From Ancylostoma caninum (taxonomy: Eukaryota; Nematoda; Chromadorea; Rhabditida; Ancylostomatidae): a DNA stretch of 64,000 nt. The DNA is taken from contig JBAJFG010000047.1 of NCBI GenBank assembly GCA_037903475.1, positions 5,556,001-5,620,000 of the forward strand. Reading direction: 5' to 3'. Positions 46,201 through 57,627 of this stretch are shown here, piece by piece. Position 1 is the first letter of the stretch. Each line of letters starts with the position of its first letter. Under the pieces are notes generated by a model. That model worked only from the letters and a program-made list of their open reading frames with translations. It did not search any database and was not told the DNA's origin. The position numbers and the translations under genes were made by a program.

Positions 46201-49200
46201 CACCCTATTTTTCAACCAGAAAAGGGTTTCCCCCATATCTGTATATATAAAAGTCAAAGTTTGTATGTATGTGTGTGTGTGTGTATGTATGTAATGAATA
46301 GAAATCACGGAGAGTGAACCGATCGGGACCAAATTTTGCATGTAGGTTCTTTGGGGGCCGGCGGAGGTTATAGGCTACTTTGCACCTGGGATTATTGACT
46401 GATTTATCGATTATATCGATTTTATTGATTTTTCGTTATTTTTGCTCAAGGGTCGGTGGGAACATGTCTTCTGGGGTTCCTCAATACGCAGAATACGAAT
46501 ATGATAACCATTTTGTACGAAATATTGATTTATTGATTTTATCGATTTTTCCCATTTTCGCTCGGGGGCGGACAAAGACATATCTTCTGGGGTTTCTCAA
46601 TACGCTGAACACGAATATGACAACCATTTCGCATGAAATATCGATTTATCGATTTTATTGATTTTCGGCTCTTTTGCCCAATGGAGCGGTGAGGACATCT
46701 CTCCTGGGGTTCCTCGATAAGCTGAGTATGAATATGACAACTAATTTGTAGGAATACATCGATTCAATGTCACCGGAATAGCTTTGCTAACTTCTCGCCC
46801 ACAAGTCGATGGGAAAGGGCCACCTGAGCTTCGCTAACATGCTGATCACCAAAATTATGGAGATTTCAATGAATTTATTGGTGATAGTAATTGGCCTCAG
46901 CAGTGTGATGTAGCCAAGGTAGTAAAACACCCGAGCAAAGCCGGGTACTGCAGCTAGTATTTGTATATGGACGGAAAGCGCATCCTTTCTAGTATGTATG
47001 CATGCATGTACTTACCACTTTCTCGGAAACACAAGAAGAAATCCTTCGAAAAACACCTAATTTGTGGAGTTTTCGACCGTCCTGTTGGTACCACTTTTTT
47101 GCCTGCTCATCTTACACTAACTATCACAACTTATACACGAAAATGAAGAGAAAATCTTTGCAAATTGTGGAGGACTATCCTCTTTCCGGTTAGTTCACGA
47201 ACTTTTCCATAATGATCTTAGAAACATACATGCTATGTTTTTCATACCCTTATGTGTTCAAAAATTTCTCCGGAAACATGCTGTCTATTGCTTCCCACTT
47301 CTAACATGTAAACTCTATTAGGTTTAAGCTTCAATTAGATATCCTTCACTCATATCTAATTCTTTATCCTTTAAATAGAAATTCGCTCGTCATTTTCCAT
47401 GTCTGCAGCAATGGTCACGTTGCGCGCTCCATCCAACACTAACGTCATTTCGATTCCTGACTCCTTTATTCACATGGACAGCAATAGAATCGATCCTCTA
47501 TCATTGAATTTGTTCAGTTTCATTTCACTAAACTTTTGATTTCTTCACTTCCTTGTTTTCTGTAACTGGTTTGGTGAAGGGGGTCTATTGGCCCCCTCCC
47601 AAAGTGAAAGGGGTCTGAGCCTTGGCTCGGACTATCGCACCTATGGTCCAATCGCCAACGAGGTCTTTTCCACAGCAGTTCCATCCTACCCGCTTCTGAT
47701 ATTCTTATGACGTTGATAGTGACGATGTGAGGAAAATCAATCGAGTTCTTCAGATGTCCTGATCAATAATAATATAAATCATGGTAGTGCAACAAAATTT
47801 TCTAGAGCGCAGACGTAGGGGGACTAGCACGTGATCGCCTGCACTCGCCGTGAGACTCAGTTATAGACTGTACCTCGCGAGGATGCGAAGCTGATGGGGC
47901 ATTCGGCCGATGTTTCGCAATAGGTGCATAGACGTAGTGGAAGTCGGGTGCATTCGGGATTTCGCGGCGGGACCACCGTCTAGCAGTGTCGAGCCCTCCA
48001 GGCGAGACAATGTTTACAACGATTTGACGATGCGTAGCAGCAATGTACGGAGCAGAGTAGCCCCTCCACTGGAGCTTTGTTGTTGACCTCACTCAACTTT
48101 GGAACAGTGGAGCATAACCACTTCGAAAAGAAGTGTGCATACCGTGGAGGATGTATCGAATGATCCACTCGGTGTCTTCACTTGGGATGTGCTCCTTGCG
48201 CATCTCTCTTTGAGGTCCCTTGGGGATTATGCAGCTTGAGGATCCGTCTGTTTTTAAGAAGTACAATCAAATACACAGGATGAAGAACGCGTCATCATAA
48301 GCTGTTGTGATTTTTCTGAAACCAGTTGTACAACTTGATGCAGTTGATCAAACTTTCTAAATATTTCCTAACTTTGTTCCATCACTTTCGAGATTTGCAA
48401 AGAATGCGGCTGCAGTGATGACGGACAGATGAGCCGGGGCCCCTTAGTCCAGAAAAACATCATGATAGGTGTCCAACGATCAAGAAAGAGTCCGCCGTGG
48501 CCCAGTAGTGGAAAAACGGCAGGATACGGGTCCGTCGATGGAGAAAGGGTCCGTCGTGGCCCAGTAGTGGGGAAGACGCCAGGATACGGGTCCACGGATG
48601 GATGGAGATCGATGGAGATTGGGTCTGCTCTGGCCCAATACTGAAGAAAGCGCCAAGATACGGGTCCACGGATGGAGACTGGGACCGCAAGGGACCGATT
48701 AGTGGGGAAAGCCCCGGGATATGAGTCCCACCGATGGATCGGGTCTGCGCTGGCCCAGTAGTGGGAAGAAAGCCAGGATACAGATCCACAAATGGAGGAT
48801 GGGTCTGCCCTGGCCCAACAGTGGAATAAGCGCCAGGATACGGGTGCACTGATGGAGAATGGGTCCGCCGTGGCTCAATAGTGTGGAAAACGCATGCACG
48901 TCTGACGGTGGAGTAGGGGCACACCACGCTCTCATTCGTGTCTCGCTCGACCATCTCTTCTTACTCTCTGTTGGCTGTTCATAACGGGTCCATAGGCATG
49001 TAAGAAATGTGACAAAAAAGAGTAGGTATTATCAGTGCATCGGAAACTAGCTTTATATGTGGGTGCGGGATTAAGAATTTGCAAGCAAGGCTAGGATGGC
49101 GAGAACACTCGAAGGACGTTGGCGAGGAGGCCAGACCTGTAGAGTATACGCAATTCATAAGGAGAATTTCGTATTTGAGCTTAGCTGATGATTAGTTTTG

Positions 49201-52200
49201 CTTTTTCGCAGATTTCCAAGCATTTCACACGTGTGAAGCTTTTGCACATACCTCAAGTGGCTGCCCCACCCCACTTTCTAGCGTCCCGAAGGGGCGCTAG
49301 TCTATTCATCCATCCAGAATATGTCTGTCCGTTTATCTGTTCTGTCTGTGTGACAGTATCTATCCATCCCACCAGCAGTAATAACATCTGGCACAAAACA
49401 CGTGTAATTGCGGAACATCTGATTTCCCATAGATTTTACGGGCCCTTCGAACCTGGCCCGGCCCCGCCCCCGTGTCCCGACGCACTCATCTCTGCCTTCG
49501 GGCTCATTTCAAATGCAGTCATTTGGCTGTTTCGAGTGATTGCCGATCTTTCCAGCCGGTAGGAGATGGAGGCTGTTGCACCGTGCGTGCGTGCGTGCGT
49601 ACGTCCATCCATCCACCCCCGCTAGCCGACTTTCTACTGCTCACCGCTCACCTGTGTGATTGATAGCCGTTGGCCCTTATGCATAGGTAATCGCCGTCGC
49701 CCACGGGGGCTTTTCCTTCCGTACCCGCACCAATTAGTCCCCTGGCCCCGGGTCCATTCCTACACTACACTGATCTTCAGCCACAGCTATTTTTGGCAAA
49801 GTTCCAGCTGGTCACGTAACTTGGTAGAGCTTACATGTACTCATGTCCCCTGGGGATTCCGGGTTATATGTCTTCTACGGGGTAAGTGGGCGGAGCATCA
49901 CGAGATGTTTATTTTAAACGCTTATAAGCCTAGGAATTCCAGTAGTTCGTCCTTTTTCTGGTACTTTTTTCAAATTTCTGGCTGGAGCAAATCCTTCGTT
50001 GACAATCCTTGCGTTCCATATTTGGTAATGGTCCAAATCAATAATAATTTTTATAAATACTAATTCATTTCCATTATTACAAGATATAAATCGAGCAATT
50101 TCTATTGAAGGACGTCCACTATGTTTGCTCAGTGTTTGGTGAAGTGGAGCGCATAAAAATCAGTCCAATATCCCGAGGTATAGAGACGGGGCTTTTGGTG
50201 CGTAGATCTTTTTCTGGTTTGGATTCTATCAAGCTTTCATTGGACTTTCATTTAAAACTCTCGTTTTTTTAGGTATTTGTCGAGTTTGACTCGGAAGATT
50301 CGGCCCATGAAGCAAAGCTAGCTGTCAATGGCGCTTTTTTCTACGAGGGATGCAATCTCATTCATTGTGAATACGCATCGGTTCGTCATTACCTGACATC
50401 CTTATTGATGGTTAAATACTTCGGCGCAAAGCTTTTGCAGGTGGACAGCCTTGTAATAGAGGAAAATACGGACCACGCTCATGACTACGCTAAGGACAGG
50501 GTAGCAGAACAAAAAGTGAACGAGTGCAAAAATTGCGGTCAGTACCAACTGCAGCGTTTGGAAATGTCGCTTTTATCTCTATTCGTCGAGCAGATAGCTA
50601 CAAACCAACCAGCCCCAAAGGCCGTTGCTCACCCTACCAGGATCGTTTCCTAGTTTTTTCTTTCTTCTTTTAACGAGAGAAATCTTCAGGAGACACTCGG
50701 TAAGTGGAATACCTGGTTCCTTACTAAAATGCAGGAAAACCTATCATCTTCTGTGCAGAATCCGGGATGGGGACTGAGACACCTGCGAAAAGGGTGCGGT
50801 TGGTGTCGAGAAACGAGATCACCAGCTGCACAGCCTTGTGGTAGATGTACCAGTAGCCAGTCCGAATTCTCCACAGAAGAAGCTCAGAAAAGAATTTTCT
50901 ATACATTCAGAAGGAATCGTGTGTATCATTCCGATCAGTGTCTCTCAAAGATTTTCTATCTCTAAAACCTCGGCAAGAATTCTATGGGGAAACAGTGCCC
51001 TTAATCTTATTCGTACTGTTTTCAGTCCGTCCATTGGTTCCTTATGATTCGTCTCCAGATAGCAATGCAGAGGAACAACAAGATTTGCAACACAACGGTT
51101 AGTTTGAAGATTCTTCACGTTGCAGTGAATTCTCAAAAGAAACAACTGCGTTGATGCCAAAGATCAATGTTTCCACGATCTTTTAGAGTTCACAAAGGAA
51201 CCCAGTCCTCATTGTACAGTGGTGCCTTCTCCGCCATCAGTCTGCATAAAAAGCGAGCCGAGGGACGAGTTCTACGTAATCGACACTGCTCCTTCTGTTC
51301 CTGAACCGCCATCCTCAGTTACAGTAAAAGATGAACCGCAGAACGATGGGTATAGCCGACATGCGGAGCCAAAGCAGGCGTCTGAGGTAAGCAGTTTACC
51401 CCCAACAGCGGTTTTAAATTGGCCATCTCTCCTCTCATTAACGCTACTAGAACATAGAATGCTTTTCAGTCAGCGGCAGCCGTTCCCGTGCAACCGCCTT
51501 CACCTCCCACAACAACTCACACCTCCACAGCCGAGACTGCGATGCAGGTGCTTTGTGGTGTTGAACTTAAACCGGATATTCCATTAAGCTCATCATCAAA
51601 TGCTGCTGCATCTACAGTTGTGAACACAGCGCCAACAAGTATGTTGTTTCAACGAACTTTCCCTGAGAAGTGGTACTGGAGTTTTTTTCAGATCAGCCCA
51701 CCCCTTTGTGCTCAATTGTCGATCCGAGCATGGGAAACTCGCTGGCTCTCGGTAATAATGTGAGCAACTTATCATTTCTTGTGCGGAGACTTTATATCAT
51801 AGTTTCTATTCATGATATGCTTTTATACTTGGGCTCTAGGGAATTTCTCGGTAAGCATCTTTTTTGTTGAGATAATTCTTCTTTTACCTAATTGTACATA
51901 GTGTTGGAGGAAGAAACACGGTCCGGTCTTCCCAAGTGCTTGAACCGATACCATTTTTTTTCACTTACTTTTCTCTCGAAGTATTGTTCTTAGCATTGCA
52001 AGACCCCCTCTCTCCCTGCGTCCGCCACTGCTTTTCAGCAGTTCACCCATGGTGCGTTTACCTACGGGGAACGCTAGCTGTCAAGATCCACAATACTCAG
52101 CACTGTGGCTGTCTGTCGTACCGTATGTTTGGCATTCGCATTCTCGCTCCGTGTCTAAACCCGACTGCGTCTCTGCGGGGTGTACTGTATTGTGTTACAA

Positions 52201-53345
52201 TCGACAGCTAGAGCTCCGTTTATGTGTACTTCTGATTGCCGATCCAATCTCGTTAAATCCAGGATGGCCCGCGATGTATGATGGTTTATGGAATTGAACT
52301 GAAATCAGGGAGATTCACTTGCGACAGACTGTTCAATCTGATGTGCATGTATGGGCATGTTGTGGCGGTTAGTGCATCGGTGTCGGTTCTACCACATGAA
52401 ATCAAAGTTTCCCGTGTATAGGTCAAACTTGTTACACGGAATGGGGATGCAGCCATTGTGGAATTCTCTCATCCAGATTCGGTGGGATTTAACTTTTTTT
52501 GATTCGGATAACTCGTTTTTCTTTTCGATCTAATTATTGTTATTAAGGTGGTCACCGTTATGAGATTGCTATATAACCTCACGCTCTTTGGATGCTCAAT
52601 CAGTTTTGACTTTGGAAGAAATGACGCCGTTATATTTTCTTCGTTAGTATTGTTAGGCTATTTTCAGATGTACTGCTTATTTTGCTACAAGAAATATCCT
52701 TTGTTCAGCGAACGAACACCTGAAGGACTACCCGCCTGTGAATTTTACTCTGGATGCCCTTTACAGCGATTTGATCGCTACGTATCCCCTGAGAATTCGA
52801 ACAAGAACAGAATTACCGCTCCAACTTCAATGTTGTATTGGTGGGGTGCTCCGGGATACACCACGAAGGAGATGGTTTATAGGGTTAGTTATTTGTTTAC
52901 TCCGATCATCGACCACAGCAGAAATCTGTAGGTGTTCTTTTTTTTAGATCTTCCGGTCTGTAGGAGCACCAAAACCTAACAAAATCTCACCTTTCCCACC
53001 AGGGCAGTGTGGATCGGTTGGGATAGTTGAGTTCGAGAATTCTCAACGAGCTACAGAAGCGCTGGTGCTTGCAAATCACTTCCCGATTCTGCTGCCAGGA
53101 TTTCGAGTAAGCTCCACTTTCTCTCATTCTATGTTAAGCCCAATTCTATTGCTTTTTCATGAAGCAAATGAACTAATAGACGGTCTTTCATGATTACTAG
53201 ATCACTTTTTCCTGAATCAGTCAATCAGTCATTTTCATCTTGTCTTGCATCTCGCCTACGAATGACCTCTCACGTCGTAATTTTTTTGCAGGGACCAACA
53301 ATTTTGAGGCTCACATTTGCTAGTAGCAGGTTCCAGCAGTCTTAG
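40218..53345 (+). CDS. hrpl-1: hnRNP L homologue with four RRMs (hrpl-1 type), 17 exons
   Basis: Nuclear RNA-binding protein of the hnRNP L/PTB group, which regulates alternative splicing by binding CA-rich or pyrimidine-rich RNA. Exons: 40218-40282, 40360-40528, 44335-44443, 45183-45358, 50111-50197, 50273-50380, 50441-50537, 51026-51097, 51187-51386, 51470-51638, 51692-51751, 51840-51850, 52263-52367, 52422-52481, 52548-52883, 52948-53106, 53292-53345; 2037 nt, 678 aa, all in phase. RRM1 is about 67-140 (VVLIRGLPEN, FGPISYVKCHF, GWAFVEFEDE), RRM2 about 158-240 (VILMSVSN, VFVEFDSEDSAHEAKLAVNG), RRM3 about 446-520 (CMMVYGIE, CDRLFNLMCMYGHV, AAIVEF) and RRM4 about 587-678 (TSMLYWWGAP, VGIVEFENSQRATEAL). 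These follow hnRNP L domain order. The RRM2-RRM3 linker is Pro/Ser-rich. Intron 3 uses a GC donor. Borders of exons 5, 7 and 8 are the least certain. Confidence 0.88.
41108..41367. mobile_element. Palindromic TA-flanked MITE, copy 5
   Basis: From CAGTGGACGTCAACGG to TTCCACTG with TA on both sides and the shared core. The left arm has lost part of its GC-rich block. It lies inside intron 2 of the hnRNP L gene. Confidence 0.85.
42468..42620. mobile_element. Small TA-flanked MITE (153 bp)
   Basis: The ends CAGTCCTTCTCAAAAATACT and ATTTTTGAGAAAGACTG are inverted repeats, and the pairing extends inward (GCCTCACGCTTCACCGCC against GGCGGTTCAGCGTGGGGC). TA flanks both ends, as for Tc1/mariner targets. 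It is unrelated in sequence to the 270-bp MITE family. Confidence 0.85.
46238..46957 (+). mobile_element. Non-autonomous Helitron with intact ends
   Basis: The element starts TCTGTATATATAAAAGTC and ends in a hairpin (ACCCG, 8-nt loop, CGGGT; 46929-46946) followed eight bases later by CTAG at 46954-46957. The preceding base is A and the following base T, the A^T target preference of Helitrons. The body holds about three degenerate units of roughly 115 bp (GGGGTTCCTC..ACGCTGAACACG..ATCGATTTAT). It encodes no Rep/helicase, so it depends on a partner in trans. Confidence 0.88.
48430..49304 (+). mobile_element. Minisatellite-bearing element ending in a hairpin, copy 2
   Basis: Contains eight or so diverged 60-bp units (GTCCGCCGTGGCCCAGTAGT..GATACGGGTCC; 48480-48900), then a unique tail and the hairpin at about 49279-49301. 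The tail aligns with copy 1 from about 49150 (ATTTGAGCTTAGCTGATGAT against ATTTGAGCTCAGTTAATGAT) to CGCTAGTCT. It lies in intron 4 of the hnRNP L gene in the same orientation as copy 1. Confidence 0.65.
51840..51850 (+). other. 11-nt microexon of the hnRNP L gene
   Basis: GGAATTTCTCG is bounded by CTCTAG and GTAAGC. It carries Gly-Asn-Phe-Ser and shifts the phase from 1 to 0 as needed to enter RRM3 (DGPRCMMVYGIE). It lies in the linker before RRM3. Confidence 0.6.
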
Positions 53346-55092
53346 AACTTGGTGCGATGGAGTGTCTGGGTTGGTTTATTTAAGAATTAGCCTTGCAAAT
53401 AGCGCGTTTTGTCTCCCTTCGCTTTTTTCCTTTGATTTATTGCGCATTTTGTTATTTTTTACTTGTCGCGACGGGGACACTTTCGCTAGCGACCATTCCC
53501 TCTGCATCCATCTTGTATATCCTTATTTGGTTGCATCCAACATCATTAACTTCAATTCCTCTACTCAACTCTCATTTCTCCATAGTTCTTGAGATTCTGA
53601 CGGGTTATGACCACCTAACCGGAAATAGTTGTCTAGTAGAGGAAATTTTTCTCCCAATCAACCATTTGAAACAAGAGGCAGTCGCCAACCGGAGATCAGG
53701 GAGACGCCTTTTCCGCAGTGGCCGGTAATAGTCGACAACGCCGACTGGTCGTGCTGATGGTAGGGTGAAACGCCTACACGAAGGATCTGAATAGAAACTG
53801 CATAGGAGACTATAGTGGTGTGCGTCCTGACACCCTGTCCATCCACGTAGTTCATTTATATCATTTCTTTTCCGATCATTCTGCTTCCTGCTCTAACCTG
53901 TCCAAATAGGCGGCGAGCCGCAAACGTACCCGGACCACCGAAATTTTCTGTACTTACTCTACAATATAACTGTATTTCACTTCTTTAATTAGTGATTCCG
54001 ATGGCTGTAAATTCGCAAAGATTAGTGCACTGAGATGCACACCACGTTAAAGACAGCCTGTCATGAACACAAACTCATGCGAGAGACTGAGAATTTGCAT
54101 TCTTGTTTGCAGTTTTCTACAACATACAATCGACTCGACGTTCACATTTTCCCAAATCACGCTAGCCTTTTTGTACCGAAGTATTTTTCTTTTTTTTTCT
54201 TTACCACGGTTCATTTGCCGTTGTATCCAGCTTTTATGATCATAGATCTGTTTTGTTCTTATTTTTTTGTATGTATAGCATTTCTTAGAAGAAATTTATA
54301 TCTGTATGTATTTTTCCCGCATGCTCAACTGTATACTACCTCACTGTTCCAGAAGTTCGTTTCATCTCAGTTTGAGAACTCATTTCACTTCCTCGCATTT
54401 CATTGTTTCATGTTATAACGCGTTTTTTTTCTTTCAACTTTTCTTTGCTATAATTCGAAGTCATCTTCAGTAAATGAAATCACTAGTGAGTTACCAACAT
54501 TTTGAAGAATGAGTTTCGTTTCAGGAAGTGATCTTTTGCATCCTAGTGACTTCACTTCTGTTGATCTAATGCTTTATTTGAATTTGTATTACATGTAATG
54601 AAGACCTTCAATGTCTTTCAGTCTATCAGCAGTGGCCATGAACTTCTTTTTTTCTGGAAGATGCATGACCGACGAGATAGCATTTGGCTTGTTCTCCTCT
54701 CTTCACTAGAACATCGCGAGCCCCTTGTTAGTGGGTTACCGGCGCGTACAGGTTACTACACATTAGGTAAAATGGAGCGGAGACTTCTTGCCCTGCGGTG
54801 TCAACTCCACTTCACTCACACTCAAATTTTGTGTGTGCATGTAGTATAGGGAAATCCGTGCTGCGCCCATATAGATACGGATTGAAGAATGACCAGCACT
54901 TTGTAATGAGTGAAATTTTTGAATCCCTTCGCCAATTTGTGGATAATGTACCCATGGATCAGGTATCCGCAAGCGCCCGACATCAACCCATTTGCATATT
55001 CAACTTCCATCCAAGTGTAGAAATACGTTGGAACACCTTGCGTACACATTTGCGGAATACCAGTTTCTGGATTGGAAGAAATATGAAGTATG
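53346..55092. other. Downstream flank of the hnRNP L gene
   Basis: No recognised gene or repeat family. Frames at 53393-53728 and 54035-54418 give no match. The 3' UTR of the hnRNP L gene lies here. Confidence 0.45.
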
Positions 55093-55392
55093 TGATGTGT
55101 GGCATCATTTTGTTGTGATTATGATCTCTTTGTCTGCCTATTGATTAGATCTCTGCTGTGCTGCTTTTATATGTGCCATCCGCCAGCTCGCTCCGCCTCA
55201 GGACCGTCACTAAAGCCCCGCCTACTCGCTATAAAAGGGCTGCCAGAGCCAGCTCAGTTTCAGTTCGATCTTACGCAATCGAGGGACGACGCGAGGGCAG
55301 CGAGCGGCGGAATCAAGAAGCCCAATAAATCTGCTGAAGGAAGGACTTTCATAACACCCCTAGACGTCCGCGAAAGCCCCAAATACACCACA
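55093..55392 (+). mobile_element. Probable solo LTR (300 bp) with 6-bp flanking repeat
   Basis: Begins TGATGTGTGG and ends ACACCACA (TG...CA), with AGTATG directly repeated at both borders (55087-55092 and 55393-55398). Inside are TATAAAAG at 55230 and AATAAA at 55324, spaced as the U3/R signals of an LTR retrotransposon. No internal retroelement genes flank it, so a solo LTR left by recombination is the simplest reading. A free-standing promoter of a short transcript is the alternative. Confidence 0.55.
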
Positions 55393-55825
55393 AGTATGGG
55401 TATAATGAATTGCCTTCCCGCAAAAAAAAATACAGGAGCGAACTGAAGACGTGGCATATGAGAAATTTTTGGAGAACAGCCAACTCTTCTTCAAAATGCA
55501 TGTCTGGAATTGTCCATAAGCAGAAGATTCTTATCTTTTACGGGATGGCAATGCTGCAAGATTCCAACTAGGTTCTCCTGATTGGTTACTCCAACTATAC
55601 ACCTTTCCATGAGATTTATTAAGACGCCTACTCGAAGAGTGACAAGCAACGTCACAGTAAATATCGAACAATTGCAACTCTCGTTCCTGACATAACATCT
55701 CAGTGCTTCTTCTTGTGCAGATTTTTGCGCATACGAGCGGCCCTCAATGCAGCGCGCCTTCTTGCTTTGAATGGAATGAGCATGTCAGTGTCGGACATGT
55801 GACCAGTTTCTGGAAACGAATGCGA

Positions 55826-57627
55826 TTAGAATCTGAAGGGAAGCACCGTTTGAGAGAAGCTGTCCAACTGACCCCTTTGGTATGAGCTGATCAGGTTACG
55901 GACTTGAGCAGGTGAGTGGAAATGGTCGTGCTGTAAAACATGCAGTCAACGTTTTTGAAAAACCAGAAAAATCTGTGGCGTACACTCACCATGCCATATG
56001 GATATAGAGGAGCTGCAGCCGCCACGACTGGTGCGGCAGCAGCAACAGGAGCGGCTATGACTGGAGCCGGAGCAGCAACAACAGGTACATGTTCAGCCAT
56101 GGGAAGTCCTAAAAGACCTTAACACAGGGAGGGATCCTTCTGGGATCTATGGAGAGGAACATTCTATCTCGGTAGCATTTGTTATATTTCTTACGTTCCA
56201 CCCTTTTTGACAGTGTTTCTAGCGATGAATTTAAGGGCTAAACTTTCAGAAGAAAAAAAAACGTCCCAGTAATGTCTTTGGATATTCTAAGTTGATTTTT
56301 AAGTTGTCACAACTAAAAATCTCTTCAAAAATCGCGATTGGGCACTGATTCAGCTGGCCCAGCAGGTAGAACCGTCGCATGGTGCCAGAGATTTCGTCGC
56401 GCCGCATCGAGACGCGTCGCGTGCCACCGAGTCAGCCCGATTGCCGTCGCCCGTGCATACATGGGCTCTTTGACTCAAAGAAGCATTTGTATTATAATGT
56501 ACTCCAACAAATTGTCGGAAGGACCGCAGCAGAAAGAGATCGCGCTCATGTGGTTAAGAAGCGAGAGACGCAGAGATAAAAGTTCTCGGAAGGACCGCAG
56601 CAGAATGTTTTCTGCTGCGGTTTGCGGACCGCAGGTCACCTTTCGGTTCTTCCGGTTTTCTGCTGCGGTCCTTCCGAAAAATTGCCTGAGTATGTACGTT
56701 TTTGTAGCTTCATAGCGAACTGTTCAACAGCTCTGCGACTCCTAAACAACAACCTCAACACCTAAACCACTCTCCAGATGAAGCAAGATGCCACACTAAT
56801 GGCTGTCACCTCCCCCCCCCCTTCCTCTTTCCTAGCCCCACCAGTCACTGATAGGACAATCACTTCCCCTTTGAACTTACGCTAAACTCAATAGCATTAG
56901 GCGATCCAGAAGAATTCACTTAATACATTATGAGACATCGACTGCACATCCACTCTCAAGAACAACGGCAAAGGTCGTCAGGGAGAAGGGGAGAGCAGAC
57001 AGCAATGTAGACGTTCTCCTCTCTCCGTCTACAGTCTGCACTGTCATGATTGGCTGATTACGAGTGAGAGGAAGTACCAAGTAGATCGTCTGCTTGAGCG
57101 GTTCAACAGAGGAGTGCGAACTGGCTCTAACATTCCAGCATTTATGCTCAATTTATTAGAATTTGGTGATTTTGGGTAAAATTAGTAATTTTGATGAGTT
57201 TTCTATGGACATGAATTTCGCTGTTTCATGAAAACATTTGCAGTATTTTCAGTCATTGTTCTGTTTGTTTTCAATAGAGATTAATAAGAAGAAAGACCAT
57301 CATACCTTCGTAGCCATGCATGTGCTCGTAACTTGCATGTAATCTGAAATACAGTAGAATCAACAAAAGATGCTTGTAACATCAGTGCTACATTGGTAGT
57401 ACAAAACAACTGTATCTTTTCCTGAAGATAAGCATTCAGTGAAAACCTTACCCCAGTTGAAGTGAGAGTTTACAGAATTATCTCCCCTGAAGGTGTGTTA
57501 TTCTTTCAAGATCCCCATTCAATAAAGGTGTCAAAATTTCGTGAAAGGTTGTGCCGGGAGCCTGCGATCCTTCTTACCTTTGAGTGAATACGACAAGAAC
57601 TGCCAGGATGATGTAGAGAGAACTCAT
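55826..57627 (-). CDS. Small secreted Ala/Pro/Val-rich protein, 4 exons
   Basis: Predicted 103-aa secreted protein of unknown function. Minus-strand exons: 57578-57627, 57306-57343, 55990-56108, 55826-55930 (312 nt), all with GT-AG borders and closing in phase. Residues 1-20 form a signal peptide (MSSLYIILAVLVVFTQRLHA). Then follow a His/Tyr-rich segment (SYEHMHGYEG), a low-complexity block of APVIAAPVAAAAPVVAAAAP type, PLYPYGM, and a polar C-terminal part HDHFHSPAQVRNLISSYQRG. Such Ala-Pro-Val repeats are common in nematode cuticle-associated and other secreted proteins, but I do not recognise a named family. A possible AATAAA on the minus strand lies near 55614. Intron 2 (56109-57305) contains repeat sequence. 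Confidence 0.75.
56109..57305. other. Intron 2 of the secreted Ala/Pro/Val-rich protein gene
   Basis: It contains a foldback at about 56585-56680, whose arms TCGGAAGGACCGCAGCAGAA and its reverse complement face each other, with a third copy of the arm at about 56517. A GCCGCATCGAGACGCGTCGCG word at 56401-56421 resembles repeats at 34045. No genes are seen. Confidence 0.6.

Larger units (their letters stand above)
45359..50110. other. Giant intron 4 of the hnRNP L gene
   Basis: About 4.75 kb within RRM2. It contains a G10 run (45579-45588), an intact non-autonomous Helitron (46238-46957), the second minisatellite/hairpin element (48430-49304) and a CGTG microsatellite (49584-49600). The right acceptor is set at 50110 because it keeps RRM2 spacing (KVR-DVHYVCSVFGEV). 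Confidence 0.7.

Noticed and set aside
48368..48954. Long minus-strand repetitive frames
   Set aside because: Same explanation: a diverged copy of the 60-bp minisatellite.
50700..51025. Open frames between hnRNP L exons, including a 10-nt GAGACACTCG candidate microexon
   Set aside because: The in-phase join 50537 to 51026 needs no further exon, and none of the frames here enters with a good acceptor without an early stop.
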